A DNA stretch of 32,698 nucleotides. Source: an uncultured Gemmiger sp. (GTDB lineage: Bacteria; Bacillota; Clostridia; Oscillospirales; Ruminococcaceae). The position numbers and the translations under genes are program-made. Below, one piece after another: positions 7,760-17,541 of the stretch. Each line of letters starts with the position of its first letter. Position 1 is the stretch's first letter. The notes under the pieces are model-generated. The model did no database searches. It saw only the letters and a program-made list of their open reading frames with translations, and was not told where the DNA came from. The DNA is taken from contig CANRLV010000022.1 of the NCBI GenBank assembly GCA_947631565.1, forward strand, positions 1 through 32,698, in the 5' to 3' direction.

Positions 7760-9235
7760 TCACAGGTTTTTGAGTTTCCAGGCGATATCGTTGTAGAACA
7801 GCTCTTTTTTGAGCCCTTCAACCGTGGTGTCTTTGCCGATGTGCACATACTCGATGCCCATCATCCCGGCCCAGTCCTCCATCATCGCGGCAGTCACGGC
7901 GGTCGAGAGTACTGTATGGTGCGCGCCGCCGGCGTGGATCCAGCACTTGACGCCGGTCAAAAGGTCCGGCGCCGGCTTCCACATCACGCGCGCCACCGGC
8001 AGGTTGGGCATCTCCAAAATCGGCTTGATGACCTCGATGTCCTGCACGATGAGGCGCAGCCGCCCGCCCATGTCGATGAGGCTGGCGACGATGCCGGGCC
8101 CGGCCTTGCCCTCGAACACGAGGCGCGCCGGCGGCTCGCGGTCGCCGATGCCCAGCGCGTGCACCTCGATGCGCGGCTTGTTCGCGGCAATGGACGGGCA
8201 GACCTCCAGCATATGCGCGCCCAAGGAAACCTCCTTGCCGGGCTCGAGGTCATAGGTATAGTCCTCCATGAACAGCGTGCCGCCGTCAAGGCCCTCGGCC
8301 ATCGTCTTCATGATGGCGGTCATGCCGGAGACCTTCCAGTCGCCCTCGCCGCCGTAGCCGATGCCGTCCGCCATCATGTTCTGGCTGGCAAGGCCGGGCA
8401 GCTGGCGCATGCCGTACAGGTCCTGGAAGTTGTTGATGAACGCCTGCGCGCCCTCGCGGGCCAAAATCTTGCGCATGGCGACTTCCTCGCGCGCCTGGTA
8501 GCGCACGGTCTCGACGTCGTCGGTGGCCATGGTATAGCGTTCGGCGTACTCGGCCATCTTGGCGTCGACCTCGGCGTCGGTCACGGCGTCCATCGTCTCG
8601 ACCAAATGCCCGACCGGCCAGTAATCGACCTGCCAGCCCAGCTTGATGTGCGCCTCGACCTTGTCGCCCTCGGTCACGGCCACCTCGCGCATGTTGTCGC
8701 CAAAGCGGATGACCTTGAGCGCGTGCGAGAAGGCATAGCCGATGGCGGCGCGCATCCAGTCGGCGAGGTCCCTTTGCAGCGGCGCGTCCTGCCAGTAGCC
8801 GGCGATCACCTTGCGCGGCAGGCGCATGCGGGCGCCGATGAACCCGTGCTCGCGGTCGCCGTGGGCGGCCTGGTTCAGGTTCATGAAGTCCATGTCGATC
8901 TCTTCGTTGGGGATATGGCGGTTGTACTGCGTCGCCATGTGGCACCACGGTTTCTGCAGCAGGCCCAAACCGTGTATCCACATTTTGCTCGGGCTGAACG
9001 TATGGCACCAGGTCACGACGCCGGCGCAGGCATCGTCGGCGTTGGCGGCCTTCATGATGGCGGTGATTTCCGCGTCGGTCTTGACGGTCGCCTTGTAGAC
9101 GAGCGGGCAGGGCAGGATGCCGCCCTGCGTCATTTTCTCGGCCATCTCGGCGGCGCGGGCCGCCACGGTCTCGAGCACCTCGGGGCCGTACAGGAACTGG
9201 CTGCCGACCACGAACCAGAATTCATATTTCTTCAA
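7760..9235 (-). CDS. araA: L-arabinose isomerase
   Basis: Converts L-arabinose to L-ribulose in the cytoplasm using Mn2+. The 491 residues match the usual family length. It starts [19 protein letters not shown]. The metal-binding positions are recognisable: Glu297 in GYGGEGDWK, Glu324 in FMEDYTYD, His341 in [10 protein letters not shown] and the histidines of IHAGGAHHT near 434-440. The start is a TTG at 9235 with GAAGGAGGG 7 bases upstream; open frame upstream of it overlaps the kinase gene and has no better site. It lies 14 bases after the FGGY kinase gene and 31 before the transaldolase gene. The function is as certain as sequence alone allows. Confidence 0.95.
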   Translation of the reverse strand: MKKYEFWFVVGSQFLYGPEVLETVAARAAEMAEKMTQGGILPCPLVYKATVKTDAEITAIMKAANADDACAGVVTWCHTFSPSKMWIHGLGLLQKPWCHMATQYNRHIPNEEIDMDFMNLNQAAHGDREHGFIGARMRLPRKVIAGYWQDAPLQRDLADWMRAAIGYAFSHALKVIRFGDNMREVAVTEGDKVEAHIKLGWQVDYWPVGHLVETMDAVTDAEVDAKMAEYAERYTMATDDVETVRYQAREEVAMRKILAREGAQAFINNFQDLYGMRQLPGLASQNMMADGIGYGGEGDWKVSGMTAIMKTMAEGLDGGTLFMEDYTYDLEPGKEVSLGAHMLEVCPSIAANKPRIEVHALGIGDREPPARLVFEGKAGPGIVASLIDMGGRLRLIVQDIEVIKPILEMPNLPVARVMWKPAPDLLTGVKCWIHAGGAHHTVLSTAVTAAMMEDWAGMMGIEYVHIGKDTTVEGLKKELFYNDIAWKLKNL

Positions 9236-9249
9236 ACGGGGTCCCTCCT

Positions 9250-10782
9250 TCACAGCGTTTCCACGGCGGTCTTCTCGACCTGCAGCAGGGCCTTGTAGCG
9301 CTCGATGTAGGCGGTAAAGCCGGCGGCCTCGGCCGGGTCGGGGGCGACGGTGGTGCCCGTCACGCCCGCGAACACACGGTTTTGCAGGTAGTCCTCGAGG
9401 CTTTCGCCCGGCGCCTTGTTGACCAGGTACGCCGCCAGCAGCGCCATGCCGTAGGGCCCGCCCTCGCCGGCCGTCTCCATGCAGGTGACGGGGGCATTGC
9501 AGGCCGCGGCGAGATACCGCTGGCCGACGAGCGGCGTCTTGAACAGGCCGCCGTGCCCGGTCAGGGTGTCGATGGCGACGTGCTCGGCCGCCAGGATGTC
9601 CATGCCGAGCTTGAGCGTCGACATGGTGGCGTACAGCTGCGCGCGGAAGAAGTTGGCCAGCGTGAATTTGGCCTCCGGCGTGCGCGCCGCCAGCGGGCGG
9701 CCGGCGTCCATGTGGGTCACGCCCTCGCCGGCCAGGTAGTTGCACACCAGCACGCCGCCGCAGTCGGCATCGCCCTCCAGGCTCTTTTGGTAGAGCTTTG
9801 TGTACAGCTCGCCGGTCGAAGGTTTGGCGCCGAACAGCGCGGCCGCCTCGCCCAGCAGGCTGACCCAGGCGTTGGAATCGTTGGTGCAGTTGTTGCAGTG
9901 GACCATCGCCACCGGGCGGCCGGTGGGGGTGGTGACGACGTCGATCTCCTCGTGCACATTGGCCAGCGGCTGCTCCAGCACCACCATCGAGAAGATGCTG
10001 GTGCCGGCCGATACGTTGCCGGTGCGCGGGGCGACGGCGTTGGTGGCGACCATGCCGGTGCCGGCGTCGCCCTCGGGCGGGGCGAACGGGATGCCCGCCG
10101 GCAGCAGGCCGTCAAGCCGGGCGGCGCCCTCGGCGGTCAGGGCCCCGGCGTCTGCCCCGGCCGGCAGCACGGCCGGCAGCAGGTCGGCGAGCTTCCACGG
10201 CAGGCCGCGCGGGGCAAGCAGCGCGTCGAACTTGGCCATCATTTCCCGGTCGTAGCCGGTGCCGTCGGCGGCGATGGGGAACATGCCGGAAGCCTCGCCC
10301 ACGCCCAGCACGTTTTGGCCGGTGAGCATGGTGTGCACATAGCCGGCCAGCGTGGTCAGGTGGGCGATGCGCGGCACATGGTCCTCGCCGTTCAGCACCG
10401 CTTGGTAGAGGTGGGCGATGCTCCAGCGCTGCGGGATGTTGAAGCCGAACAGCGCCGTCAGCTCGGCGGCGGCGGGGCCGGTCATCGTGTTCTGCCAGGT
10501 GCGGAAGGGCACCAGCAGGTTCCACTCCTCGTCAAAGGCAAGGTAGCCGTGCATCATGGCAGAGACGCCCATGGCGGCGACGCTCTCGCGCCCCGCAACG
10601 CCGGCGAGCGCGGTCTTGAGCCCGGCCCAGACCTCTTCGAGCGGGTAGGTCCAGACGCCGTTCTCATAGCGGCTGGCCCAGGTATAGTCGCCGGCGGCGA
10701 CGGGGCGGTGGGCCCCGTCGATGGCGACGGCCTTGATGCGGGTGGAGCCGAACTCCACGCCCAGGAAAGTTTTTGTCTGCAT
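9250..10782 (-). CDS. FGGY-family carbohydrate kinase, probable ribulokinase
   Basis: A 510-residue sugar kinase of the FGGY family with an actin-like ATPase fold. The phosphate-1 loop [17 protein letters not shown] lies near the N-terminus. [14 protein letters not shown] and [15 protein letters not shown] (about residues 155-170) follow, with [20 protein letters not shown] near 295. The start ATG has GGGGAGGG upstream. The position between araA and an arabinose-type ABC importer suggests phosphorylation of L-ribulose to L-ribulose 5-phosphate, the AraB step. The sequence is not close to classical E. coli AraB. It belongs to a Firmicute FGGY branch often found with araA, so the substrate is inferred from context and I withhold the gene symbol. 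Confidence 0.85.
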   Translation of the reverse strand: MQTKTFLGVEFGSTRIKAVAIDGAHRPVAAGDYTWASRYENGVWTYPLEEVWAGLKTALAGVAGRESVAAMGVSAMMHGYLAFDEEWNLLVPFRTWQNTMTGPAAAELTALFGFNIPQRWSIAHLYQAVLNGEDHVPRIAHLTTLAGYVHTMLTGQNVLGVGEASGMFPIAADGTGYDREMMAKFDALLAPRGLPWKLADLLPAVLPAGADAGALTAEGAARLDGLLPAGIPFAPPEGDAGTGMVATNAVAPRTGNVSAGTSIFSMVVLEQPLANVHEEIDVVTTPTGRPVAMVHCNNCTNDSNAWVSLLGEAAALFGAKPSTGELYTKLYQKSLEGDADCGGVLVCNYLAGEGVTHMDAGRPLAARTPEAKFTLANFFRAQLYATMSTLKLGMDILAAEHVAIDTLTGHGGLFKTPLVGQRYLAAACNAPVTCMETAGEGGPYGMALLAAYLVNKAPGESLEDYLQNRVFAGVTGTTVAPDPAEAAGFTAYIERYKALLQVEKTAVETL

Positions 10783-10800
10783 CTGCGTACCCTCCCCGCC

Positions 10801-11826
10801 TCAGGCCTTGCCCTTGTGCTTGCGCATGAGCACCACGCTCTGGATGACCAGGAACAGGCAGATCATGGCGGCCACCGTGATGTTGGTCCACCACGCCTCG
10901 TCCAGGCCCAGCGAGGAGACGATGTTCTTGATCGTGCCCAGGCTCAACACGCCGAAGAAGGTGCCGGCGATGTTGCCGACGCCGCCGGTCAGCAGCGTGC
11001 CGCCGATGATGGAGGAGGCGATGGCGTTCATCTCATACCCGGAGGCGTGGGACGGCGAGCCGGAGCCGACGTGCAGGAAGTAGACGAAGCCGCCGATGCT
11101 GGCCAGCGTGCTGCACAGCAGGTGCGCGTAGAATTTGTTGCGCTTGACGTTGATGCCCAGCATATTGGCGCTCTGGTTGTTGCCGCCCACGGCGTAGAAG
11201 CTGCGGCCGAGCTTGGTCCAGCGCAGCACCACGAACATGACCACGACCACGATCAAGGCCACGATGACGCCGATCTCGATGTAGGCGGGCACGAAGATGC
11301 CCTTGCGGTTGACGGCGCCGAACGGCAGCGTGATGCGGGTGTTCTTGAGCTTTTGGAATTCCTCGTTCGCGACGTTGAACTGGGTGGCGTTGACGATGGT
11401 GGTCATGCCCTTGGCAAAGAACATACCGGCCAGCGTGATGATGAAGGGCTGTATCTCGCAGTAGGCGACCAAAAAGCCCTGCACGACGCCGAAGGCCACG
11501 CCGATGCCCAGCGCCAGCAGCGCGGCGGTGAACACGCTGCCGCCGTGGTAGTCCAGATGGACGGCGCAGCTCATGCAGACGAGCGCGGTCAGCGTGCCGA
11601 CCGAGATGTCGATGCCGCCGGTGATCATGACCAGGCTCATGCCGCAGGCCAGGATGATGAGGGCGGCGTTCTGGTTGAGCAGGTTGCAGAAGGTCTGGGG
11701 CTTGAGGAACGCGCCCTGCAAAAAGATCATCGCGCAGGCGTACATGGCAAAGAACACGACGATGGTGATGGTGAGCAGCGTGCCGGTATCGGTCATGCTG
11801 TTTTTCTTGAGCAGCTTGGTTTTCAT
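10801..11826 (-). CDS. Sugar ABC transporter permease (RbsC/YjfF type), second permease
   Basis: A 341-residue inner-membrane protein of the BPD_transp_2 family (ribose/xylose/galactofuranose type), with about eight to ten membrane segments. The family block ILACGMSLVMITGGIDISVG lies near residues 55-75, and ASSIIGGTLLTGGVGNIAGT near 265-285. It pairs with the permease encoded just upstream; the two starts and stops are separated by one base (11826/11828), which implies translational coupling. A two-permease arrangement with a single double-ATPase and a YtfQ-like binding protein resembles the E. coli YtfQRT-YjfF importer. Here the adjoining araA and kinase point to arabinose as substrate. Confidence 0.88.
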   Translation of the reverse strand: MKTKLLKKNSMTDTGTLLTITIVVFFAMYACAMIFLQGAFLKPQTFCNLLNQNAALIILACGMSLVMITGGIDISVGTLTALVCMSCAVHLDYHGGSVFTAALLALGIGVAFGVVQGFLVAYCEIQPFIITLAGMFFAKGMTTIVNATQFNVANEEFQKLKNTRITLPFGAVNRKGIFVPAYIEIGVIVALIVVVVMFVVLRWTKLGRSFYAVGGNNQSANMLGINVKRNKFYAHLLCSTLASIGGFVYFLHVGSGSPSHASGYEMNAIASSIIGGTLLTGGVGNIAGTFFGVLSLGTIKNIVSSLGLDEAWWTNITVAAMICLFLVIQSVVLMRKHKGKA

Positions 11827-11827
11827 C

Positions 11828-12924
11828 TTACGCCGCCTCCCCTCTGCCTGCGTGCGCAGGCTTGCGCAGCCGGCTCAATTTTTCCTTGACGGCCGGCGAG
11901 CTCATGACCACCAGGATGATGACCACGACCGCCTTGTAGGCGGGCAGCGCGCTGGAGTTGACGTTGAACTTGAACAGCGTGGTGGTCAGGAACTGGATGA
12001 CGTAGGCGCCGAGGATGGAGGCCGCCATGTTGAACTTGCCGCCGCCCAGCCGGTTGCCGCCCAAGGCCACGGCCAGGATGGCGTCCATCTCGATGTCCTT
12101 GGCGACGACGGAGTAGTTGATGGTGGAGAAGCGGCTGACCTTGATGTAGCCGGCCACCGCCACGCACAGCCCGAGGATGACGTAGGCCATGAACTTGACC
12201 CGCTGCGGGTTGATGCCGTTCAGGCGCGAGGACTGCGCGTTGATGCCGACGGCTTGGGTGTACAGGCCGAGGTTGGTGAACTTGAGCACCAGCGCGATGA
12301 TGACCATGCAGCCGACGGCGATGAACACCGGCGTGGGCATGGGGCAGCCGGGGATGAAGGTGCCGGCGTAGGCGAAGGTCGGGTCGGTGACGATGGGAAG
12401 CTGGTTGTTGTTGATCCAGGCCGCGATGGAGCGCCCGGCCGTGAACAAAATCAGCGTGGCGACCATGGGCTGGATGCCAAGGTAGGCGACCAGCGTGCCG
12501 TTGAAGGCGCCGAACAGCATCGACACGACGCAGCAGACGAGGAAAGCCACCCAGATGGGGGCCAGCATCGTCGGCGAGTTGGCGGTGGGCCCGCACAAAA
12601 TGCGCAGCATGACGCTGCCGGCGATGGCGATGTTGGCGCCGACGCTGATGTCCTGCCCGCCTGAGGCGGCCGTGACGAGCGTCATGCCGATGGCCAAAAT
12701 CGCCAACTCAGAGGCGTTGTCGAGGATGGTGATGAGATAGCCGGTCAGCACCGGGTAACCGGCGCTGCTGGTGCCCAGCTTGATGGCAAAGAACGAGGGG
12801 TCGGCGATCAGGTTGAAGAGCACCAGCGCCAGCAGCGCCGCCAGCGGGATGAAGATCTGCTGGCGCACCAGCCCCTTGAGCTTTTCGCCCAGGGTGGCCT
12901 TGGCGGGGGCTTTGGTAGCCGTAC

Positions 12925-12928
<4 letters not shown>
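11828..12928 (-). CDS. Sugar ABC transporter permease (YtfT type), first permease
   Basis: A 366-residue member of the BPD_transp_2 family. It has a short cytoplasmic N-terminus followed by many hydrophobic segments. LAIGMTLVTAASGGQDISVG (about residues 97-116) corresponds to the ITGGIDISVG block of the partner permease. ILAVALGGNRLGGGKFNMAA lies near the C-terminal third. The start ATG overlaps the stop of the ATPase gene in the four bases ATGA (12925-12928), a typical coupled arrangement. It should form the heterodimeric channel with the next permease and carry the pentose bound by the lipoprotein at 14542-15591. Confidence 0.88.
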
Positions 12929-14439
<1,511 letters not shown>

Positions 14440-14467
14440 CTTGTTCGCCTCCTGTTGTGAGAATAAA

Positions 14468-14505
14468 GGCGCGCGGTGCGGTATGCAGATACCGTACCGC
14501 GCGCC
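14468..14505 (-). other. Intercistronic stem-loop after the arabinose-type binding-protein gene
   Basis: A 16-bp stem (14468-14483 with 14490-14505) with one imperfect pair has a 6-base loop. On the minus strand it is followed by a short T-rich stretch. Such hairpins directly downstream of a binding-protein gene usually stabilise its mRNA 3' end or terminate partially, so that more binding protein than membrane subunits is made. That role is inferred here. Confidence 0.65.
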
Positions 14506-14541
14506 GGGGTATTACGCTATGGGAACTGTTGGCTCAAGCCA

Positions 14542-15591
14542 TCAGATGCCGTTGGCGTCGATGTCGGCCTGGGTGATGGTCTTGGCGTCGAAGCCGACTT
14601 CGTTCATGATGATGGTCTTCTCGGCAGGGGCGTTGCCGGCCTCAAGGCCCTTGATGATGCCGTCGATGGTGTCGGCCTGGAAGGGGTTGCACTGACCGTC
14701 ATAGTTCCAGTTGCCGGCGAGCAGCTCCTCAAGAGCCCACTTGTTGCAGTCAAAGCCCATGACGATGACATCGCCGTCAACACCGTGGGTGATGTTGGCC
14801 TTGTCCAGCGCGGCCACGGCGCCCTGCGCCATGTTGTCGTTCTCGGCATAGACGACGTTGAAGGGGGTGCCGGCGTCGATGACCGACTGCACGATCTGCT
14901 GCGCGGTCTCGGCGTTCCAGTCGGCGGTCTGCTGGGTGACGATGTTCCAGTTGGCCTCGGCCTCGACCTTGGTGTCCAGCGCGCCGGTGCGGCCGACCTG
15001 GGCGGCGGAGCCCATGGTGCCCTGGATGTGGATGATGTTGTACTCGTCCAGGCCCTGCTCGGTCAGCCAGTTGACGGCGGTCTCGCCCTCTTTGGCCATG
15101 TCGGAGACGACGGAGGCGACGTACAGGCTCTCATCCGCATCGACGGTGCGGTCGAACAGGATGACCTGGATGCCGTTGGTCTGGGCGTCCTGCAGCACGC
15201 TGTCCCAACCGGTGGTGGCGGCGGCGGAGAGCAGCAGGTAGTCGATGTCGCCCTGGATCATCTGCTGGGCAGCGGCGATCTGCTCGTCGTTGTTCAGGCT
15301 GTAGAAGTTCTGGGCCTCGTAGCCGTTGTCCTCACAGAAAACGCGCTCGAAGTCGGCGACGTTGGCGGTGCGGTAGCCGGACTCGTTGGGGTCGTTGTTG
15401 ATGATGCCGACCTTGATGAGGTCGCCGGCAGCATCGCCGGTGTCAGCGGGGGCAGCGTCGCCGGTATCGGCGGGCTCGGTGGCGGCGGCGTCGCCGTCAT
15501 CGGCGGGGGCGGTGGTGTCCGCGGTGGCGCCGCAGGCGGCCAAGGCAAAGGTCATGCTCAGCGCCAGGGCCAGGGAAAGCAGTTTCTTCAT
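14542..15591 (-). CDS. Arabinose-type sugar-binding lipoprotein (Peripla_BP_4, YtfQ-like)
   Basis: The first gene of the arabinose operon encodes a 349-residue lipoprotein. The signal ends in LAAC (lipidated Cys20), followed by an Ala/Asp/Pro/Thr-rich tether of about 35 residues with repeated ADTGDAAPADTG units. The ligand-binding part begins IKVGIINNDPNESGYRTAN and contains GDIDYLLLSAAATTGWDSVL, PFNVVYAENDNMAQGAVAAL and DVIVMGFDCNKWALEELLAG, all typical of ribose/galactofuranose-type binding proteins. The start ATG has AGAGAGGCA upstream. It captures sugar outside the cell for the ATPase and permeases encoded downstream. L-arabinose is the likely ligand because araA and the kinase are in the same operon. 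Its tether is nearly identical to that of the unrelated divergent binding protein. Confidence 0.88.
   Translation of the reverse strand: MKKLLSLALALSMTFALAACGATADTTAPADDGDAAATEPADTGDAAPADTGDAAGDLIKVGIINNDPNESGYRTANVADFERVFCEDNGYEAQNFYSLNNDEQIAAAQQMIQGDIDYLLLSAAATTGWDSVLQDAQTNGIQVILFDRTVDADESLYVASVVSDMAKEGETAVNWLTEQGLDEYNIIHIQGTMGSAAQVGRTGALDTKVEAEANWNIVTQQTADWNAETAQQIVQSVIDAGTPFNVVYAENDNMAQGAVAALDKANITHGVDGDVIVMGFDCNKWALEELLAGNWNYDGQCNPFQADTIDGIIKGLEAGNAPAEKTIIMNEVGFDAKTITQADIDANGI
15495..15535 (-). repeat. 41-bp inverted repeat, arm 1 (binding-protein tether coding sequence)
   Basis: The 41 bases are the exact reverse complement of 16131-16171. Each copy lies in coding sequence just after the lipobox cysteine codon region of a divergently transcribed binding lipoprotein and encodes CGATADTTAPADD in both. 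Confidence 0.9.
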
Positions 15592-15639
15592 GTTCTTGCC
15601 TCTCTTTCAAATATGTTGCGCAGCGTCCTGCGCACGGTC

Positions 15640-15657
15640 GGCCCGCTCGGGCGGGCC
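15640..15657 (-). other. GC-rich leader hairpin of the arabinose operon
   Basis: A 7-bp stem GGCCCGC/GCGGGCC (15640-15646 with 15651-15657) with a 4-base loop lies just downstream of the predicted transcription start near 15660. It would form the very 5' end of the message and may protect it from decay. No recognisable riboswitch is seen. Confidence 0.4.
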
Positions 15658-15667
15658 CATGTAAACA

Positions 15668-15696
15668 AGTAAACCAAAAAACGGACAAAAAGTCAA
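15668..15696 (-). promoter_or_regulatory. Proximal promoter of the arabinose operon
   Basis: On the minus strand TTGACT (15696-15691) is followed after 17 bases by TTTACT (15673-15668). The start of transcription would be near 15660, giving a leader of about 70 bases. An imperfect dyad TTGGATGTTTCCATAA (15704-15719), related to the LacI-type operators of this region, lies just upstream of the -35 box. Confidence 0.5.
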
Positions 15697-15754
15697 CACT
15701 TTTTTGGATGTTTCCATAAATATGCCGCAGGATAAGCAAAAAATTTTGCCGGCA

Positions 15755-15787
15755 GAGGCCCTGCCCGCCCGGGCCGGGCAGGGCCTC
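15755..15787. terminator. Strong hairpin terminator inside the divergent promoter region
   Basis: A perfect 13-bp GC-rich stem (15755-15767 with 15775-15787) has a 7-base loop. The plus strand continues CTTTCCTTTTTAT, and the minus strand reaches a run of six Ts about 12 bases after the stem. No gene ends here. It could stop transcripts from a distal arabinose promoter (an attenuator or small-RNA end) or insulate the two operons. Confidence 0.6.
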
Positions 15788-15834
15788 CTTTCCTTTTTAT
15801 ATAGGGCACACGGACAGCGCAGAGGGCAAAATTT

Positions 15835-15850
15835 ATAAAAACGTTTCCAA
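15835..15850. promoter_or_regulatory. Second LacI-type operator, beside a possible distal minus-strand promoter
   Basis: ATAAAAACGTTTCCAA matches the perfect operator at 16000-16019 in 13 of 16 core positions, including AAACGTTTCCAA. On the minus strand it lies immediately after a -10-like TAGAAT (15856-15851) that has a weak ATAACA 16 bases upstream. Its centre is 167 bp from the main operator, close to 16 helical turns. Confidence 0.45.
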
Positions 15851-15959
15851 ATTCTAAAATATAACGATTTTATGTTATTCCCTTATTGTAGATTCTCACA
15901 AATGGGAAGTGTTATTTTTATCGAAACTTACAAAATTGACGGGGTTATGACAAATTGTG

Positions 15960-15988
15960 TTGACATGCCCGGTTTGTGGTGCTAAGAT
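15960..15988 (+). promoter_or_regulatory. Promoter of the maltodextrin operon
   Basis: TTGACA (15960-15965) is followed after exactly 17 bases by TAAGAT (15983-15988), close to the housekeeping sigma consensus. Transcription would begin near 15995, just before or inside the operator palindrome, with about 70 bases of leader before the binding-protein start. Confidence 0.8.
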
Positions 15989-15999
15989 AAATTTGTCGA

Positions 16000-16019
16000 G
16001 GTTGGAAACGTTTCCAACC
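16000..16019. promoter_or_regulatory. Perfect 20-bp LacI/GalR-family operator
   Basis: GGTTGGAAACGTTTCCAACC is a perfect palindrome with the central CG typical of LacI-family sites. It overlaps the predicted transcription start of the maltodextrin operon, where a bound repressor would block initiation. The LacI-family regulator at 19364-20389 in the same operon is the obvious candidate. A CcpA site is an alternative, with two mismatches to the usual cre consensus. Confidence 0.75.
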
Positions 16020-16065
16020 AAAATTTGCCGCTTGTTCGGCATCCATCACAACAGGAGGAAAATCC

Positions 16066-17442
16066 ATGAAAAAGAAGAACTGGCTCGCCCTGACCCTGGC
16101 GGCCGCCATGTCGCTGAGCCTGCTGGCAGGCTGCGGCGCCACCGCGGACACCACCGCCCCCGCCGATGACGCCGGCGCCGCCGCGCCCGCCGATACCGGC
16201 GATGCCGCCCCGGCCGACACCGGCGCCGCGGGCAGCGTCTACTACCTCAACTTCAAGCCCGAGGCCGACGCGGCCTGGCAGGAGCTGGCCGCCACCTACA
16301 CCCAGCAGACCGGCGTTCCCGTCAAGGTCGTGACCGCCGCCTCCGGCACCTACTCCGACACGCTGACCGCCGAGATGGGCAAGAGCGAAGCGCCCACCAT
16401 CTTCAACATCGGCAACGCCTCCGGCATGACCGACTGGGGCGACTACGCGCTGGACCTGACCGGCACCCCGATCTTTGACGAGCGCGTCAGTGATGACTAC
16501 GTTCTGTATGACGCCGCCGGCGCCCCCAAGGCTCTTGGCTACTGCTACGAGAGCTTTGGCATCATCGTCAACAAGGCCCTGCTCGAGCAGGCCGGCCATT
16601 CGCTGGACGAGATCAAGGACTTCGCCTCGCTCAAGGCCGTTGCCGATGACATCCACGCCAACGCCGCCACCCTCGGCTTTGACGCTTTCTCCATCCCCGG
16701 TCTGGATGCCTCCTCCAGCTGGCGCTTCTCCGGCCACCTGGCCAACCTGCCGCTGTACTATGAGTATAAGGACGAGGGCCTGACCGTCGGCTCGCTGCCC
16801 GCTGAGATCAAGGGCACCTACCTGGACAACTTCCGCAACGTTTGGGACCTCTACATCACCGACACCGCCGCCGATCCCACCAGCCTTTCCAGCAGCCCGT
16901 CCGATGAGAGCAGAGCTGAGTTTGGCCAGGGCGAAGCCGTGTTCTATCAGAACGGCGACTGGGAGTATGCGCAGCTGACCGGTGAATATGGCATGAGCCC
17001 CGATGACCTGACCATGATCCCCATCTACTGCGGCGTCTCCGGCGAGGAGAAGGCCGGCCTGTGCTCCGGTACCGAGAACAACTGGGCCGTCAACGCCAAG
17101 GCCAGTGAGGAGAACATCCAGGCCTCGCTCGACTTCCTGTACTGGGTCGTGACCTCCGACGAGGGCACCACCATGCTGCGCGACAACTTCAGCGGCATCC
17201 CCTTCAAGGGCGCCAAGGAGACCGAGAACGTCTTCGCCATGGCTTCCCGCGACTACGCCGAGGCTGGCAACTACGCGCTGTTCTGGGCCTTCAACGACAC
17301 CCCCAACGTCGACGCCTGGCGCGCCACCGTAGTCACCGCGCTGACCGCTTACTCCGCCGACCCGTCCGACGCCAACTGGGAGCAGGTCGTCTCCGCTTTC
17401 GTCGACGGCTGGGCCATCGAGTACGCCACCGTCAACGGCTGA
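16066..17442 (+). CDS. Maltodextrin-type sugar-binding lipoprotein (solute-binding family 1)
   Basis: A 458-residue lipoprotein of the MalE/MsmE family. The signal ends in LAGC (lipidated Cys23). An Ala/Asp/Pro/Thr-rich tether of about 30 residues follows, nearly the same as in the divergent binding protein. The mature domain starts VYYLNFKPEADAAWQELAAT and contains GYCYESFGIIVNKALLEQAG, FGQGEAVFYQNGDWEYAQL and ENNWAVNAKASEENIQASLD, typical of family-1 oligosaccharide binders. The start ATG has ACAGGAGG upstream. It delivers sugar to the two permeases encoded next. A maltodextrin-like ligand is inferred from the 4-alpha-glucanotransferase gene at the end of the operon. Confidence 0.88.
   Translation: MKKKNWLALTLAAAMSLSLLAGCGATADTTAPADDAGAAAPADTGDAAPADTGAAGSVYYLNFKPEADAAWQELAATYTQQTGVPVKVVTAASGTYSDTLTAEMGKSEAPTIFNIGNASGMTDWGDYALDLTGTPIFDERVSDDYVLYDAAGAPKALGYCYESFGIIVNKALLEQAGHSLDEIKDFASLKAVADDIHANAATLGFDAFSIPGLDASSSWRFSGHLANLPLYYEYKDEGLTVGSLPAEIKGTYLDNFRNVWDLYITDTAADPTSLSSSPSDESRAEFGQGEAVFYQNGDWEYAQLTGEYGMSPDDLTMIPIYCGVSGEEKAGLCSGTENNWAVNAKASEENIQASLDFLYWVVTSDEGTTMLRDNFSGIPFKGAKETENVFAMASRDYAEAGNYALFWAFNDTPNVDAWRATVVTALTAYSADPSDANWEQVVSAFVDGWAIEYATVNG
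16131..16171 (+). repeat. 41-bp inverted repeat, arm 2
   Basis: This is the exact reverse complement of 15495-15535 and encodes the same 13-residue start of the lipoprotein tether. The two arms are about 600 bp apart around the shared promoter region. Confidence 0.9.
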
Positions 17443-17476
17443 TAACGAGCAGCTGCAACCCATTCCAACAGCAGCG

Positions 17477-17502
17477 GGGCGGGCGCTCCCAAGCGCCCGC
17501 CC
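17477..17502 (+). other. Intercistronic stem-loop after the maltodextrin binding-protein gene
   Basis: A perfect 11-bp GC stem (17477-17487 with 17492-17502) with loop CCCA is followed by TTTCTTGC. It is a weak terminator-like hairpin between the binding-protein and permease genes and probably lowers downstream expression relative to the binding protein. Confidence 0.65.
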
Positions 17503-17541
17503 TTTCTTGCAAGGCAAGCCGCATAAGGAGGTCCTGTCCCC

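Noticed and set aside
16000-16019. The 20-bp palindrome as a CcpA cre site
   Set aside because: It has two mismatches to the usual cre consensus and is a perfect palindrome in an operon that encodes its own LacI repressor, so local control is more likely; CcpA binding is not excluded.
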